Part shown: one piece after another, positions 28,583-39,954 of the stretch
Layout of the letters: the number at the start of each line of letters is the position of its first letter
Numbering within the stretch: position 1 is the first letter of the stretch
Source: Luteimonas sp. FCS-9
Lineage (GTDB): Bacteria; Pseudomonadota; Gammaproteobacteria; Xanthomonadales; Xanthomonadaceae
Reading direction: 5' to 3'
Assembly (NCBI RefSeq): GCF_001014645.1
Contig: NZ_LASZ01000022.1
Span: 1-43,087, forward strand
DNA length: 43,087 nt
Translations under genes and position numbers: made by a program
The notes under the pieces: generated by a model
Told to the model about the DNA's origin: nothing
Databases searched by the model: none
Seen by the model: the letters and a program-made list of their open reading frames with translations, nothing else

Positions 28583-28667
28583 GCGAAAGTGGCGGAATTG
28601 GTAGACGCCCTGGTTTTAGGTACCAGTGCCGCAAGGCGTGCGGGTTCGAGTCCCGCCTTTCGCACCA
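28583..28667 (+). tRNA. tRNA-Leu (TAG)
   Basis: An 85-base class II tRNA with a long variable arm (TGCCGCAAGGCG). Acceptor GCGAAAG pairs with CTTTCGC. The anticodon loop TTTAGGT gives anticodon TAG. CCA is encoded. A TACGAT box at 28551-28556 is a possible -10. Confidence 0.97.
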
Positions 28668-28698
28668 CGCCAAGTGGGATTCAAAGCGCCGGTCCTGG

Positions 28699-28964
28699 CT
28701 GGCGCGCCGTCGCGCGCCCGGGTCGTGATGCCGCGGGCTGTTCGAGGCTTCCCGGTGATGAACGCGCGCTCGCGCGTGGGGATCATGATGCTGCGGGCTT
28801 TTCAAAGAGCGGACTGTTGGCAGCATCTGGCGCGCCGTCGCGCGCCCGGATCGTGACGCCGCGGGCTGTTCGAGGCTTCCCCAGGCCGCGGGCTGTTCGA
28901 GGCTTCCCGGTGATGAACGCGCGCTCGCGCGTGGGGATCATGATGCTGCGGGCTTTTCAAAGAG
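28699..28964 (+). repeat. Nested direct repeats upstream of tig
   Basis: A 79-base segment at 28731-28809 is repeated without change at 28886-28964. A 55-base segment at 28699-28753, overlapping the first copy, recurs with a few changes at 28827-28881. The 23-base core starting CCGCGGGCTGTTCG thus occurs three times (28731, 28859, 28886). No gene is credible in 28668-29225; the small frames here show no coding signal. Confidence 0.9.
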
Positions 28965-29043
28965 GGTGGGAGCAGGGCGCGCCGCCGCGGGCGGTTCGCG
29001 ATGTGTCCGCCCCTGCGCGCGACGGGGCTCTCCCGGAAAGCCT

Positions 29044-29067
29044 CATCGCGCGCGAGCGCGCGCCTAC
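29044..29067. repeat. Single REP-like arm upstream of tig
   Basis: These 24 bases are exactly the reverse complement of the first arm at 1-24. The partner arm is degenerate or missing. Confidence 0.8.
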
Positions 29068-29225
29068 GGGGCCATTGGCGGCGCCAGGTGGCGGCCGGCC
29101 CCCGAATCGGCCAAACTACGCCGTTCCGTCGCCAGCCGCGCGGGTCGCGGGCGGCCGGTCGCCGTCGGAACCAATTCCCAACAAGTCAGATGTCGTGCGG
29201 CGTCGTCCGCAGCGCAGGAGTGGAT

Positions 29226-30533
29226 ATGCAAGTTTCGGTCGAATCGCTGGGCACCCTGGAACGCCGGATGACGTTCCGCGTGCCATCCGAACGCCTGGAG
29301 ACCCAGGTCGGTGGCCGTCTGCGCGAGATCGCGCGGACCACGCGGCTCAAGGGCTTCCGTCCCGGCAAGGTGCCGGCGAAGGTCGTCGAGCAGCGGTTCG
29401 GCGAGCAGGTCCGTGCCGAGGTCCTGGACGGCCTGCTGCGCGAGGGCTTCGACCAGGCCGTGCGCGACAACGCGCTGCGGCTGGCCGGCCAGCCGCAGAT
29501 CGCGCCGTCCGAAGGCGCGGGCGAGGGCGAGCTGGCGTTCACCGCCACGTTCGAGATCGTGCCCGACTTCGGCGACATCGAGCTCGAGAAGCTCGAGGTC
29601 GTGCGGCACACCGCCGAGGTGGCCGAGGACGACATCGACCGCATGATCGAGAACCTGCGCCTGCAGCGCCGCAGCTGGAGCGCGGTCACGCGCGGCGCGC
29701 AGACCGGCGACGCGGTTGACGTCGAGACCTGGTCGCAGATCGGCGACGAGCGCCTGCCGGCCGAAGGCGCCGAGCGCGGCGTCACGGTGCTCGGCTCGGG
29801 CGCGATGTTCCCGCAGATCGAGGAGGCGCTGGTCGGCCTGTCGAAGGGCGAGGAGAAGTCGCTCGAGGTGAGCTTCCCCGGCGACTGGCGCGTGCCGCAG
29901 CTGGCCGGCAAGCAGGCCACCGTGCACGTCAAGGTCGAGCAGGTCTCCGAGCAGCAGCTGCCGGAGGTCGATGCGGCGTTCATCCGCAGCTTCGGCGTCA
30001 AGAGCGGCGAGATGGACCAGTTCCGCAGCGAGATCCGCAGCAACCTCGAGCGCGAGCTCAAGGGCGCGCTGATGAACCGCCTGCGCCGCGAGGTCGGCGA
30101 GCAGCTGGTCGCCGCGTTCTCGAACGTCGAGCTGCCGCCGCGGCTCGTCGAGGCCGAGGCGAAGTCGCTGCTGCGCCAGACCGTCGAGCAGGCCCGCCGC
30201 CAGGGCGGCAACCCGGACGTCGGCGCCGATGCCCACGAGGGCTTCATGGCGCCGGCGCGCAAGCGCGTGCTGGTCGGCCTGCTGGTCGGCGAGGTCGCCC
30301 GGCGCCACCAGCTCAAGCTCGATCCCAAGCGCGTGAACGAAACCATGCGTCTGATCGCCTCGACCTACGAGGAGCCGCAGCAGGTCATTGAGATGTACCG
30401 CAACGACCCCCAGCTGATGTCGGGGCTGCAGAACCGCGTGATGGAGGAGCAGGTGATCGACTGGATCGCCGAGCGCGCCCAGCACACCGAGCAGCCGCTG
30501 TCCTTCCAGGACGCCATCGCCCCGCAGGGGTGA
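29226..30533 (+). CDS. tig: Trigger factor (ribosome-associated chaperone)
   Basis: This chaperone binds nascent chains at the ribosome exit and has peptidyl-prolyl isomerase activity. It has 435 residues (432 in E. coli). The N-terminal ribosome-binding domain carries the signature GFRPGKVP at 43-50. An FKBP-type domain lies at about 155-245 ([28 protein letters not shown]). The rest is the helical substrate-binding C-terminal domain. AGGAG five bases before the ATG at 29226 fixes the start. Order tig-clpP-clpX-lon is the common proteobacterial one. The upstream space is unusually long and full of repeats. Confidence 0.97.
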   Translation: MQVSVESLGTLERRMTFRVPSERLETQVGGRLREIARTTRLKGFRPGKVPAKVVEQRFGEQVRAEVLDGLLREGFDQAVRDNALRLAGQPQIAPSEGAGEGELAFTATFEIVPDFGDIELEKLEVVRHTAEVAEDDIDRMIENLRLQRRSWSAVTRGAQTGDAVDVETWSQIGDERLPAEGAERGVTVLGSGAMFPQIEEALVGLSKGEEKSLEVSFPGDWRVPQLAGKQATVHVKVEQVSEQQLPEVDAAFIRSFGVKSGEMDQFRSEIRSNLERELKGALMNRLRREVGEQLVAAFSNVELPPRLVEAEAKSLLRQTVEQARRQGGNPDVGADAHEGFMAPARKRVLVGLLVGEVARRHQLKLDPKRVNETMRLIASTYEEPQQVIEMYRNDPQLMSGLQNRVMEEQVIDWIAERAQHTEQPLSFQDAIAPQG

Positions 30534-30545
30534 GCGACGTCCGTC

Positions 30546-30568
30546 CGCCCGGCCCGCAGGGCCGGGCG
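30546..30568 (+). terminator. Hairpin between tig and clpP
   Basis: A perfect 10-base GC stem (30546-30555 with 30559-30568), a 3-base loop and a following TT. It starts 12 bases after the tig stop and could terminate or attenuate read-through into clpP. Confidence 0.55.
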
Positions 30569-30591
30569 TTCCATCCGACAGGGAACGATTG

Positions 30592-31218
30592 ATGAGCATC
30601 GAAACCAAAGCCCTCAACCTGGTGCCGATGGTGGTCGAGCAGACCAGCCGCGGCGAGCGCGCGTACGACATCTACTCGCGCCTGTTGAAGGAGCGCGTGA
30701 TCTTCCTGGTCGGCGGCATCGACGACCACATGGCCAACGTGATCGTGGCCCAGCTGCTGTTCCTCGAGGCCGAGAACCCCGAGAAGGACATCAACCTGTA
30801 CATCAACTCGCCAGGCGGCGTGGTCACCGCGGGCATGGCGATCTACGACACCATGCAGTTCATCAAGCCGGACGTGAGCACGATCTGCGTCGGCCAGGCG
30901 GCCAGCATGGGCGCGCTGCTGCTGGCCTCGGGCGCGGCGGGCAAGCGCTACGCGCTGCCGAATTCGCGGGTGATGATCCACCAGCCGCTCGGCGGCTTCC
31001 AGGGCCAGGCGACGGACATCGACATCCATGCCAAGGAGATCCTGTCGATGAAGCAGCGCCTGAACGAGATCATGGCCCAGCACACCGGCCAGCCGTTCGA
31101 GACGATCGCGCGCGACACCGAGCGCGACAACTTCAAGAGCGCGCAGGCCGCGCGCGAGTACGGTCTGGTGGACCAGGTGCTCGAGCGTCGTCCCGACGAG
31201 ACGATCACCCCCGCCTGA
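30592..31218 (+). CDS. clpP: ATP-dependent Clp protease proteolytic subunit
   Basis: This serine peptidase forms a 14-mer barrel with ClpX or ClpA caps. It has 208 residues. The catalytic triad is S105 in GQAASMGA, H130 in MIHQPLGG and D179 in DTERDNF. These correspond to S97, H122 and D171 of mature E. coli ClpP with a constant offset of eight. The N-terminal LVPMVVEQ is where processing normally occurs. The ATG at 30592 is chosen; the TTG one codon earlier would add one residue. AGGGAA lies at a normal distance upstream. clpX follows 112 bases later, after a hairpin. Confidence 0.98.
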   Translation: MSIETKALNLVPMVVEQTSRGERAYDIYSRLLKERVIFLVGGIDDHMANVIVAQLLFLEAENPEKDINLYINSPGGVVTAGMAIYDTMQFIKPDVSTICVGQAASMGALLLASGAAGKRYALPNSRVMIHQPLGGFQGQATDIDIHAKEILSMKQRLNEIMAQHTGQPFETIARDTERDNFKSAQAAREYGLVDQVLERRPDETITPA

Positions 31219-31253
31219 CGCTCCAAGTCATTGATTCATCAGGCATGCAAGCG

Positions 31254-31281
31254 CCGGCACCGTCCCTGAGGGCGGTGCCGG
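31254..31281 (+). terminator. Hairpin between clpP and clpX
   Basis: A 9-base stem (31254-31262 with 31273-31281) with a 10-base loop. A possible clpX -10 (TATTCT, 31291-31296) follows directly, so this may separate two transcripts or act as an attenuator. Confidence 0.5.
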
Positions 31282-31330
31282 ACGCTGTGCTATTCTCGAA
31301 ACGTAACCGCAATACTGATTTGGCGAAGGC

Positions 31331-32620
<1,290 letters not shown>

Positions 32621-32627
32621 GCGGGGT

Positions 32628-32648
32628 GGCGGAACGAAATGTTCCGCC
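32628..32648 (+). terminator. First hairpin after clpX
   Basis: A perfect 8-base stem (32628-32635 with 32641-32648) and a GAAAT loop, seven bases after the clpX stop. Confidence 0.6.
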
Positions 32649-32693
32649 GCCGCGCCGTTCAGCCGCCGCGCCCGGCCCGGGCCGCCCCCGCAG

Positions 32694-32723
32694 CGCCGCG
32701 ATCCTCCCGGGTCGCGGCGTTTT
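32694..32723 (+). terminator. Intrinsic terminator between clpX and lon
   Basis: An 8-base stem (32694-32701 with 32712-32719) followed directly by TTTT (32720-32723). This is one of the few T-tailed terminators in the window. Confidence 0.75.
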
Positions 32724-32746
32724 CGTATGCGGAGCGGCCCGAGCCG

Positions 32747-32773
32747 CTTGCATCCGGCGCGCGCGCGCCCCAT
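32747..32773 (+). promoter_or_regulatory. Sigma-32-type heat-shock promoter candidate for lon
   Basis: CTTGCAT (32747-32753), a 14-base spacer and CCCCAT (32768-32773, followed by AA) fit the RpoH consensus CTTGAAA-N11-16-CCCCATNT. The site lies just after the terminator and gives a leader of about 70 bases before lon. Confidence 0.68.
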
Positions 32774-32851
32774 AAACGACAGGCCGCAGGCGGTCGCGTG
32801 GGCCGCCCGGCCGGCACCGCCGGCCGTCCGCGATGTCCCCAAGGAACCCCG

Positions 32852-35305
<2,454 letters not shown>

Positions 35306-35317
35306 CGCCTGCGCCCT

Positions 35318-35388
35318 GTAGGAGCGCGCGCGCTCGCGCGCGATGCGGCCTTCCCTGTAGCGCCCATCGCGCGCGAGCGCGCTCCTAC
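35318..35388. repeat. REP-like inverted repeat between lon and smr
   Basis: Arms of 22-24 bases at 35318-35343 and 35365-35388; the left arm carries an extra GC pair of bases. It begins 13 bases after the lon stop, between two converging genes. Confidence 0.85.
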
Positions 35389-35471
35389 GGGGGCCGGGGT
35401 GCGATGGCGGAGGAGGGCAGTGGACGCAACAGCGCAAGCATCGCCGGAGCGCGGTGCCGGCGGGCGCGCCG

Positions 35472-36020
35472 TCAGCGCCGCGGGCGCAGCAGCACCAGCA
35501 CCGCGCCGGTACCGCCCTGGGCGCCGGGCGCGCTGTGGAACGCGAGCACGTCGCCGCGCTGGCGCAGCAGGCGGTCGACCACGTTCTTGAGCACCGGCGC
35601 GTCGGGCGAGGAGTTCATGCCCTTGCCGTGCACGATGCGCACGCAGCCCACGCCCGCGTCGACCGCGTCGCGCAGGAACAGCCGCAGCAGCGCGGTCGCC
35701 TGGGCGACGTCGGCGTGGTGCAGGTCCAGCTCCTCCTGCGCCGCGTACTCGCCGCGGCCGAGCCGGCGCAGCACGCGCGCGGGCACGTCGTCGCGGCGGT
35801 ACTGCATCGCGTCGCCGGCCTGCAACAGCGGGCCGTCGAGCAACTGGCGGAATTCGCTGCGCGCCTCCGCATCGTCGCGCTCGGCCATCCGCGTGACCGG
35901 GCGCGGCCGGGGCGCCTGCGGCGGCGGCGGGGCGCTCGGCAGTTCGCGCACCGGGCCGATCGCGGCGCGGAACAGTGCGGCGTCGTCGTCGTCGGGCGGG
36001 TCCTGATCGCGGCGGCTCAT
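35472..36020 (-). CDS. Smr-domain protein (SmrA/SmrB-like endonuclease)
   Basis: A 182-residue protein with a variable, acidic and proline-rich N-terminus (1-75) and a C-terminal Smr domain (about 95-180). The two family motifs are present: LDLHHAD near residue 99 (LDLHG in most members) and RIVHGKG near residue 129. Single-domain Smr proteins are nucleases. SmrB cuts mRNA at collided ribosomes in E. coli, and other members are proposed DNA nicking enzymes. Which applies here is not clear. The ATG at 36020 is divergent from surE, with 123 bases between the starts. Longer frames upstream are artefacts of high GC opposite surE. Confidence 0.9.
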   Translation of the reverse strand: MSRRDQDPPDDDDAALFRAAIGPVRELPSAPPPPQAPRPRPVTRMAERDDAEARSEFRQLLDGPLLQAGDAMQYRRDDVPARVLRRLGRGEYAAQEELDLHHADVAQATALLRLFLRDAVDAGVGCVRIVHGKGMNSSPDAPVLKNVVDRLLRQRGDVLAFHSAPGAQGGTGAVLVLLRPRR

Positions 36021-36098
36021 GCGCCCAGCGTAGCGCGCCCGCGGCCCGGTGCGCAGATGCGCGCGTCGCGCAAGCTGGGGCGTGTCGGACGCATCCGC

Positions 36099-36104
36099 TA
36101 TCAT
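36099..36104 (+). promoter_or_regulatory. Candidate -10 box (TATCAT) for the surE operon
   Basis: TATCATG lies 40 bases before surE and has the same form as other -10 boxes here. No clear -35 is seen. Confidence 0.4.
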
Positions 36105-36143
36105 GTCGGCCTCGCCAACCGCACGGGGCTTTTGGAACGATTC

Positions 36144-36926
36144 ATGCGCGTACTGGTCAGCAATGACGACGGCGTCGACGCGCCCGGCATCCGGATCCTC
36201 GCCCAGGGGCTGCGCGATGCGGGACACGAGGTGCTGGTCGTCGCGCCGGACCGCGACCGTTCCGGGGCGAGCAACTCGCTCACGCTCGACCTGCCGCTGC
36301 GCGTGGTGCAGCTCGACGACACCACCTGGCGCGTGCACGGCACGCCGACCGACTGCGTGCACGTCGCGATCACCGGGCTGCTCGACCGCGAGCCCGACAT
36401 CGTGGTCTCGGGCATCAACAACACCGCCAACCTCGGCGACGACGTGATCTACTCGGGCACGGTCGCCGCGGCGATGGAAGGGCGCTTCTGCGGGCTGCCG
36501 GCGGTCGCGATGTCGCTGGTCACCGCCAATCACGACGGCCGCCACTACGAGACCGCGGCGCGCGCGGCGGTCGAGATCGTCGCCCGGCTCAAGGCCGACC
36601 CGCTGCCGGCCGACACGATCCTCAACGTCAACGTGCCCGACGTGGCCTGGGACGCGCTCGAGGGCTTCGAGGTCACGCGGCTGGGCAACCGCCACCGCGC
36701 CGAGGCCTGCACGCCGATCGTCGACCCGCGCGGGCGCACGTTCTGGTGGATCGGCGCGGCCGGTCCGGAACAGGACGCCGGCCCCGGCACCGATTTCCAC
36801 GCCGTGCGCACACGGCACATCTCGATCAGCCCGATCCACGTCGACCTCACGCGCTACCAGGCGCTCGAGCACGTCGCCAGCTGGGTCGGCGGACTGGAGG
36901 CCGGGCTCCGGGCGACGCAGGCATGA
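36144..36926 (+). CDS. surE: 5'/3'-nucleotidase SurE
   Basis: This stationary-phase survival phosphatase acts on nucleoside monophosphates and short polyphosphate. It has 260 residues (253 in E. coli). The metal site is D8-D9 in VSNDDG, S40 in DRDRSGASN and N92 in [11 protein letters not shown]. The N-terminus is [10 protein letters not shown], which fixes the start; GGAA lies upstream. The stop overlaps the pcm start (ATGA at 36923). The surE-pcm-nlpD order is conserved in gammaproteobacteria, and here the genes are unusually tightly packed. Confidence 0.97.
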   Translation: MRVLVSNDDGVDAPGIRILAQGLRDAGHEVLVVAPDRDRSGASNSLTLDLPLRVVQLDDTTWRVHGTPTDCVHVAITGLLDREPDIVVSGINNTANLGDDVIYSGTVAAAMEGRFCGLPAVAMSLVTANHDGRHYETAARAAVEIVARLKADPLPADTILNVNVPDVAWDALEGFEVTRLGNRHRAEACTPIVDPRGRTFWWIGAAGPEQDAGPGTDFHAVRTRHISISPIHVDLTRYQALEHVASWVGGLEAGLRATQA

Positions 36927-37618
36927 CGGCGCGCCTGCGACTGCAGCCCGAGGCGCTGGGCATGGGCATGACCTCGCAGCGCGTGCGCGACCGGCTGATC
37001 GAACGCCTGCGCGACGGCGCGCATCCGGGCGGCGGCATCGGCGACGAGCGCGTGCTCAACGCGATCCGTACCGTGCCGCGGCACCTGTTCGTCGACGAGG
37101 CACTGGCCACCCGCGCCTACGAGGACACCGCGCTGCCGATCGGCCACGGCCAGACGATCTCCCAGCCCTGGGTGGTCGCGCGCATGACCGAGGCGCTGCT
37201 CGCCAACGGCATGCCGCGCAAGGTGCTCGAGGTCGGCACCGGCTCGGGCTACCAGGCGACGATCCTCGCCGCACTCGGCATCGAGGTGCACACCGTCGAG
37301 CGCATCGGCGAACTGCTGCGCGTGGCGCGCAAGCGCTTCCGGTCGCTCGGCCTGAACGTGCGCAGCAAGCACGACGACGGCCGCATCGGCTGGCCGGAGA
37401 ACGGCCCGTTCGACGGCATCGTGGTCACCGCCGCCGGGCCGGCGCTGGTCGACGCGCTGACCGCGCAGCTCGCCGACAGCGGCACGCTGGTCGCACCGGT
37501 CGGCGCGCCGGGCGCGCAGCGGCTGCTGGTGCTGCACAAGCAGGCCGACGGCCGCGTCGTGCAGCAGGACCTCGCCGCGGTCGCGTTCGTGCCGCTGCTG
37601 TCGGGATACGTGGACTGA
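36923..37618 (+). CDS. pcm: Protein-L-isoaspartate O-methyltransferase
   Basis: A SAM-dependent repair enzyme that methylates isoaspartyl residues in aged proteins. It has 231 residues (208 in E. coli); the extra residues are N-terminal. The PIMT signature GHGQTISQP is near residues 73-81. SAM motif [11 protein letters not shown] is near 101-110, and [12 protein letters not shown] follows later. The start overlaps the surE stop by four bases, and the stop overlaps the yqaA start (TGATG), so translation is coupled in both directions. An internal ATG at 36965 ([10 protein letters not shown]) is closer to the start of the enteric protein and remains an alternative. Confidence 0.96.
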   Translation: MTARLRLQPEALGMGMTSQRVRDRLIERLRDGAHPGGGIGDERVLNAIRTVPRHLFVDEALATRAYEDTALPIGHGQTISQPWVVARMTEALLANGMPRKVLEVGTGSGYQATILAALGIEVHTVERIGELLRVARKRFRSLGLNVRSKHDDGRIGWPENGPFDGIVVTAAGPALVDALTAQLADSGTLVAPVGAPGAQRLLVLHKQADGRVVQQDLAAVAFVPLLSGYVD

Positions 37619-38202
37619 TGCGACTGTTCGAAGCGCTCTACGAGCGCACGCTGACCTGGGCCCGGCATCGCCACGCGCCGCGCTACCTCGCCGCGATGAG
37701 CGCGGCCGAATCGGTCGCCTTCCCGATCCCGCCCGACGTCATGCTCGCGCCGATGGCGCTGGCCCGGCCGCAGGCCTGGTGGCGCTACGCGCTGCTGTGC
37801 ACGCTCGGCTCGGTCCTCGGCGGCCTTTTGGGCTATCTGGTGGGCCACTACGCGCTCGACCTCGCATGGCCGTGGATCGTGCGCATGGGCTGGCAGCCTG
37901 CGTTCGAGCAGATCCAGGCGCTGTTCGTGCGCCACGGTTTCGTGTTCGTCTTCCTCGCCGCCTTCACGCCGATTCCGTACAAGGTGTTCACGATCGCGTC
38001 GGGTTCGCTCGGGGTCGGGCTGTTACCGTTCCTCGCCGGCTCGCTGGTGGGGCGCGGCGCGCGGTTCTTCCTCGTCGCCGGACTCATGGCCTGGGGCGGG
38101 CCGCGCGTGGAGCCGATCCTGCGGCGCTACATCGAATGGCTGGGCTGGCTGATGGTCGGCCTGGTCGCGGTCGGACTGGTCTGGATGGAGTTTCGCCGAT
38201 GA
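37618..38202 (+). CDS. yqaA: YqaA-family membrane protein (DedA superfamily)
   Basis: A 194-residue inner-membrane protein. It contains the superfamily region AAESVAFPIPPDVMLAPMALA (about 29-49) and a GxxxG-rich helix LGSVLGGLLGYLVG. A second re-entrant-like section FVFLAAFTPIPYKVFTIASG is followed by a final helix near 175-190. DedA relatives are linked to lipid carrier transport and membrane potential; the YqaA subgroup has no defined role. It lies between pcm and nlpD with overlapping codons on both sides, so it is a full member of this operon. Confidence 0.9.
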   Translation: MRLFEALYERTLTWARHRHAPRYLAAMSAAESVAFPIPPDVMLAPMALARPQAWWRYALLCTLGSVLGGLLGYLVGHYALDLAWPWIVRMGWQPAFEQIQALFVRHGFVFVFLAAFTPIPYKVFTIASGSLGVGLLPFLAGSLVGRGARFFLVAGLMAWGGPRVEPILRRYIEWLGWLMVGLVAVGLVWMEFRR

Positions 38203-38930
38203 GGATCGTGGTACTGGTGTTGACGGCCCTGCTGCTTGCCGGCTGCGGCAGCAGCCGCGTGGTCCGGGAGGGCGGCAGCGCGCCGCGTGCCTCGACCCCG
38301 AAGCCGGGGCAGAGCGTGGTCGTGCAGCGTGGCGACACGCTGTACCGGATCGCGTCCGGCAACGGCATCAGCGTGCTCGACCTGGCGACCTGGAACAACA
38401 TCGCGGCCCCGTACACCATCTATCCCGGCCAGCGGCTGCGCCTGTACCCCGGCGGCCGCGGCGCGACCGCCACCGCGCCCTCGACGGGTGGCGGGCGCCA
38501 GCCGGTCCGGCCCACGCAGTCGGCCCCGCAGCCGCCTGCGCCGCCGCCGGCACGCAGCCCGTTCCAGTGGCAGTGGCCCACCGACGGCCAGCTGATCGCG
38601 CGCTATGTCGCCAACGAGCCGACCAAGCAGGGCATCGACATCGCCGGCACCGGCGGCCAGCCGGTCCGCGCGGCCGCCGACGGCGTGGTGGTCTATTCGG
38701 GCTCGGGCCTGGTCGGCTACGGCGAACTGATCATCGTCAAGCACGACGAGCAGTGGCTTTCGGCCTACGGTCACAACCGCACGCGCCGGGTCAACGAGGG
38801 TGAGCGCGTCCGCGCCGGCCAGCAGATCGCCGAGCTGGGCCGCAGCGGCGCCGCCCGCGACATGTTGCACTTCGAGATCCGCTACAACGGAAAACCAGTC
38901 GATCCGCTGTCGTATCTGCCGGCGCGCTGA
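38199..38930 (+). CDS. nlpD: NlpD-like lipoprotein, LysM plus degenerate LytM/M23 domain
   Basis: A 243-residue outer-membrane lipoprotein. The lipobox LLAGC places the lipidated cysteine at residue 16. A LysM peptidoglycan-binding domain (about 39-83) is followed by a proline-rich linker and an M23/LytM domain (130-240). The first zinc ligand is missing (KQGID at 144-148 instead of HxxxD), and the first histidine of the HxH motif is replaced (MLH at 222-224). As in E. coli NlpD, it is therefore probably not a peptidase but an activator of the amidase AmiC at division. The start overlaps the yqaA stop (ATGA). In enterics rpoS follows nlpD; here a partial second nlpD 3' end follows instead. 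Confidence 0.94.
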   Translation: MRIVVLVLTALLLAGCGSSRVVREGGSAPRASTPKPGQSVVVQRGDTLYRIASGNGISVLDLATWNNIAAPYTIYPGQRLRLYPGGRGATATAPSTGGGRQPVRPTQSAPQPPAPPPARSPFQWQWPTDGQLIARYVANEPTKQGIDIAGTGGQPVRAAADGVVVYSGSGLVGYGELIIVKHDEQWLSAYGHNRTRRVNEGERVRAGQQIAELGRSGAARDMLHFEIRYNGKPVDPLSYLPAR

Positions 38931-39080
38931 CGCGTCTACGCCCCTGAGCGGGCGGATCCCCGCCCCGCGCAGCGCGCCGGGCGCTCGCCGCCGCGCCGCC
39001 CGGTGGGCGGCTATCCGCGTCGGCTCGCCCACTACAACGGCAAGCCGGTCGATCCTTTGTCGTATCTGCCGGCGCGTTGA
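38931..39080 (+). pseudogene. Partial duplicate of the nlpD 3' end
   Basis: Bases 39032-39080 encode the same 15 residues and stop (YNGKPVDPLSYLPAR) as the end of nlpD at 38882-38930, exactly 150 bases away and in the same frame. The frame is open between the two stops but reads as arginine/proline-rich filler. Six of 49 bases differ, and all six are synonymous. This is best read as the remnant of a second nlpD-type gene or of a recombination product. Confidence 0.8.
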
Positions 39081-39104
39081 GTCGGCGGATCGAAGCGGCG
39101 GGAC

Positions 39105-39177
39105 TGGGGATTGGGGATTGGGAAAGCTGGAAGTCCCGCGCTTTTACGAATCCCGAATCCCGGATCCCGAATCCCCG
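39105..39177. repeat. Inverted heptamer repeats (GGGATTG / GAATCCC)
   Basis: GGGGATTGGGGATTGGGAA on the left (39107-39125) faces four GAATCCC-type heptamers on the right (39148-39177). This is the simple repeat type scattered through xanthomonad genomes. The right side runs into the 3' end of the Mth938-domain gene. Confidence 0.8.
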
Positions 39178-39551
39178 CCGTCACCGAGCACGAAGGCGGC
39201 CACCACCCGCCGGCCTTCGCCGGCCAGCACGTTGAAGGTGCGGGCCGCGGCGGCGTTGGTCATGGCCTCCAGGCCGATGCCGCGCGACAGGCAGGCGGCC
39301 ATCGTCGCGGCGGGCGGGAAGGCCTGGGACGCGCCGGTGCCCAGCAGGATCACTTCCGGCTCGAGCGCCAGTACCGGGGCGAGGGCGTCGGCGTCGAGGG
39401 TGCGGACCGAGGTCGCCGGCCAGTCCTCGACCAGGGCCCGGGGCGCGACGATGAAGCTGCGGGTCAGCCGGCGGTCGTTGACCAGCGCGACACCGCCGTC
39501 AGCGCCGCGCAGGACGTAGTCGAAGTCGGGCGTCTCGAGGCTCAGCTGCAT
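39144..39551 (-). CDS. Mth938-domain protein
   Basis: A 135-residue protein of the Mth938/NDUFAF3 family (small alpha/beta fold). It shows the family segments FIVAPRALVEDWP and EVILLGTGASQAFPP. The bacterial function is unknown; the mitochondrial relative NDUFAF3 assists complex I assembly. The ATG at 39551 lies 13 bases after the yhbY stop, so the two are co-transcribed. The last 13 residues (GDGGDSGSGIRDS) are encoded by heptamer repeat DNA, so the native C-terminus has probably been extended or replaced by the repeat. Confidence 0.85.
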   Translation of the reverse strand: MQLSLETPDFDYVLRGADGGVALVNDRRLTRSFIVAPRALVEDWPATSVRTLDADALAPVLALEPEVILLGTGASQAFPPAATMAACLSRGIGLEAMTNAAAARTFNVLAGEGRRVVAAFVLGDGGDSGSGIRDS

Positions 39552-39564
39552 CGGCGTGGACGGG

Positions 39565-39870
39565 TCAGGCTCGTGGCAGCACGATCTGGCGGCGGTCGCG
39601 GCTCTGCCGGTACAGCACGGCCACGTGGCCGATGCGCTGGACCAGCGCGCTGGCGGTGCGTTCGACCAGTTCGGCGATCATCGCGTCGCGGCTCTCGCGG
39701 TCGGCGGCGCCGACCTTCACCTTGATCAGCTCGTGGTGCTCGAGTGCCGCGTCGAGCTCGGCGACCAGCGCATCGGTGACGCCCTTGCCGCCGACCTGCA
39801 GCATGGCCTTGATGCCGTGGGCCTGGCCGCGCAGAAAACGGGTCTGGGCAGCGGTCAGGACGTTACTCAT
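39565..39870 (-). CDS. yhbY: YhbY-family ribosome-associated RNA-binding protein
   Basis: A 101-residue CRS1-YhbY domain protein (97 in E. coli). It carries the conserved LRGQAHGIKAMLQVGGKG RNA-binding loop and HHELIKVKV strand. It associates with pre-50S ribosomal particles. The ATG at 39870 gives MSNVLTAAQ. It is divergent from rlmE with 84 bases between starts, the same yhbY-rlmE(ftsJ)-ftsH neighbourhood found in E. coli. Confidence 0.95.
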   Translation of the reverse strand: MSNVLTAAQTRFLRGQAHGIKAMLQVGGKGVTDALVAELDAALEHHELIKVKVGAADRESRDAMIAELVERTASALVQRIGHVAVLYRQSRDRRQIVLPRA

Positions 39871-39954
39871 GGATGAACCGGTCGCGGAAATGAAAACGGC
39901 CCGCAGGATATCATGGCCCCCGCATCCACCCGTTCAGCCCGACCCGAGCCGGCA

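Noticed and set aside
28668..29225. Small open frames (76-143 codons) in the tRNA-Leu to tig gap
   Set aside because: They read through tRNA genes and the direct repeats, lack ribosome sites, and have no coding-like codon bias.
38928..39080. Programmed read-through of the nlpD stop to give a 293-residue protein
   Set aside because: The extension between the stops is arginine/proline-rich and unlike NlpD, and no read-through signal is evident. A duplication remnant is simpler, though I list the test under findings.
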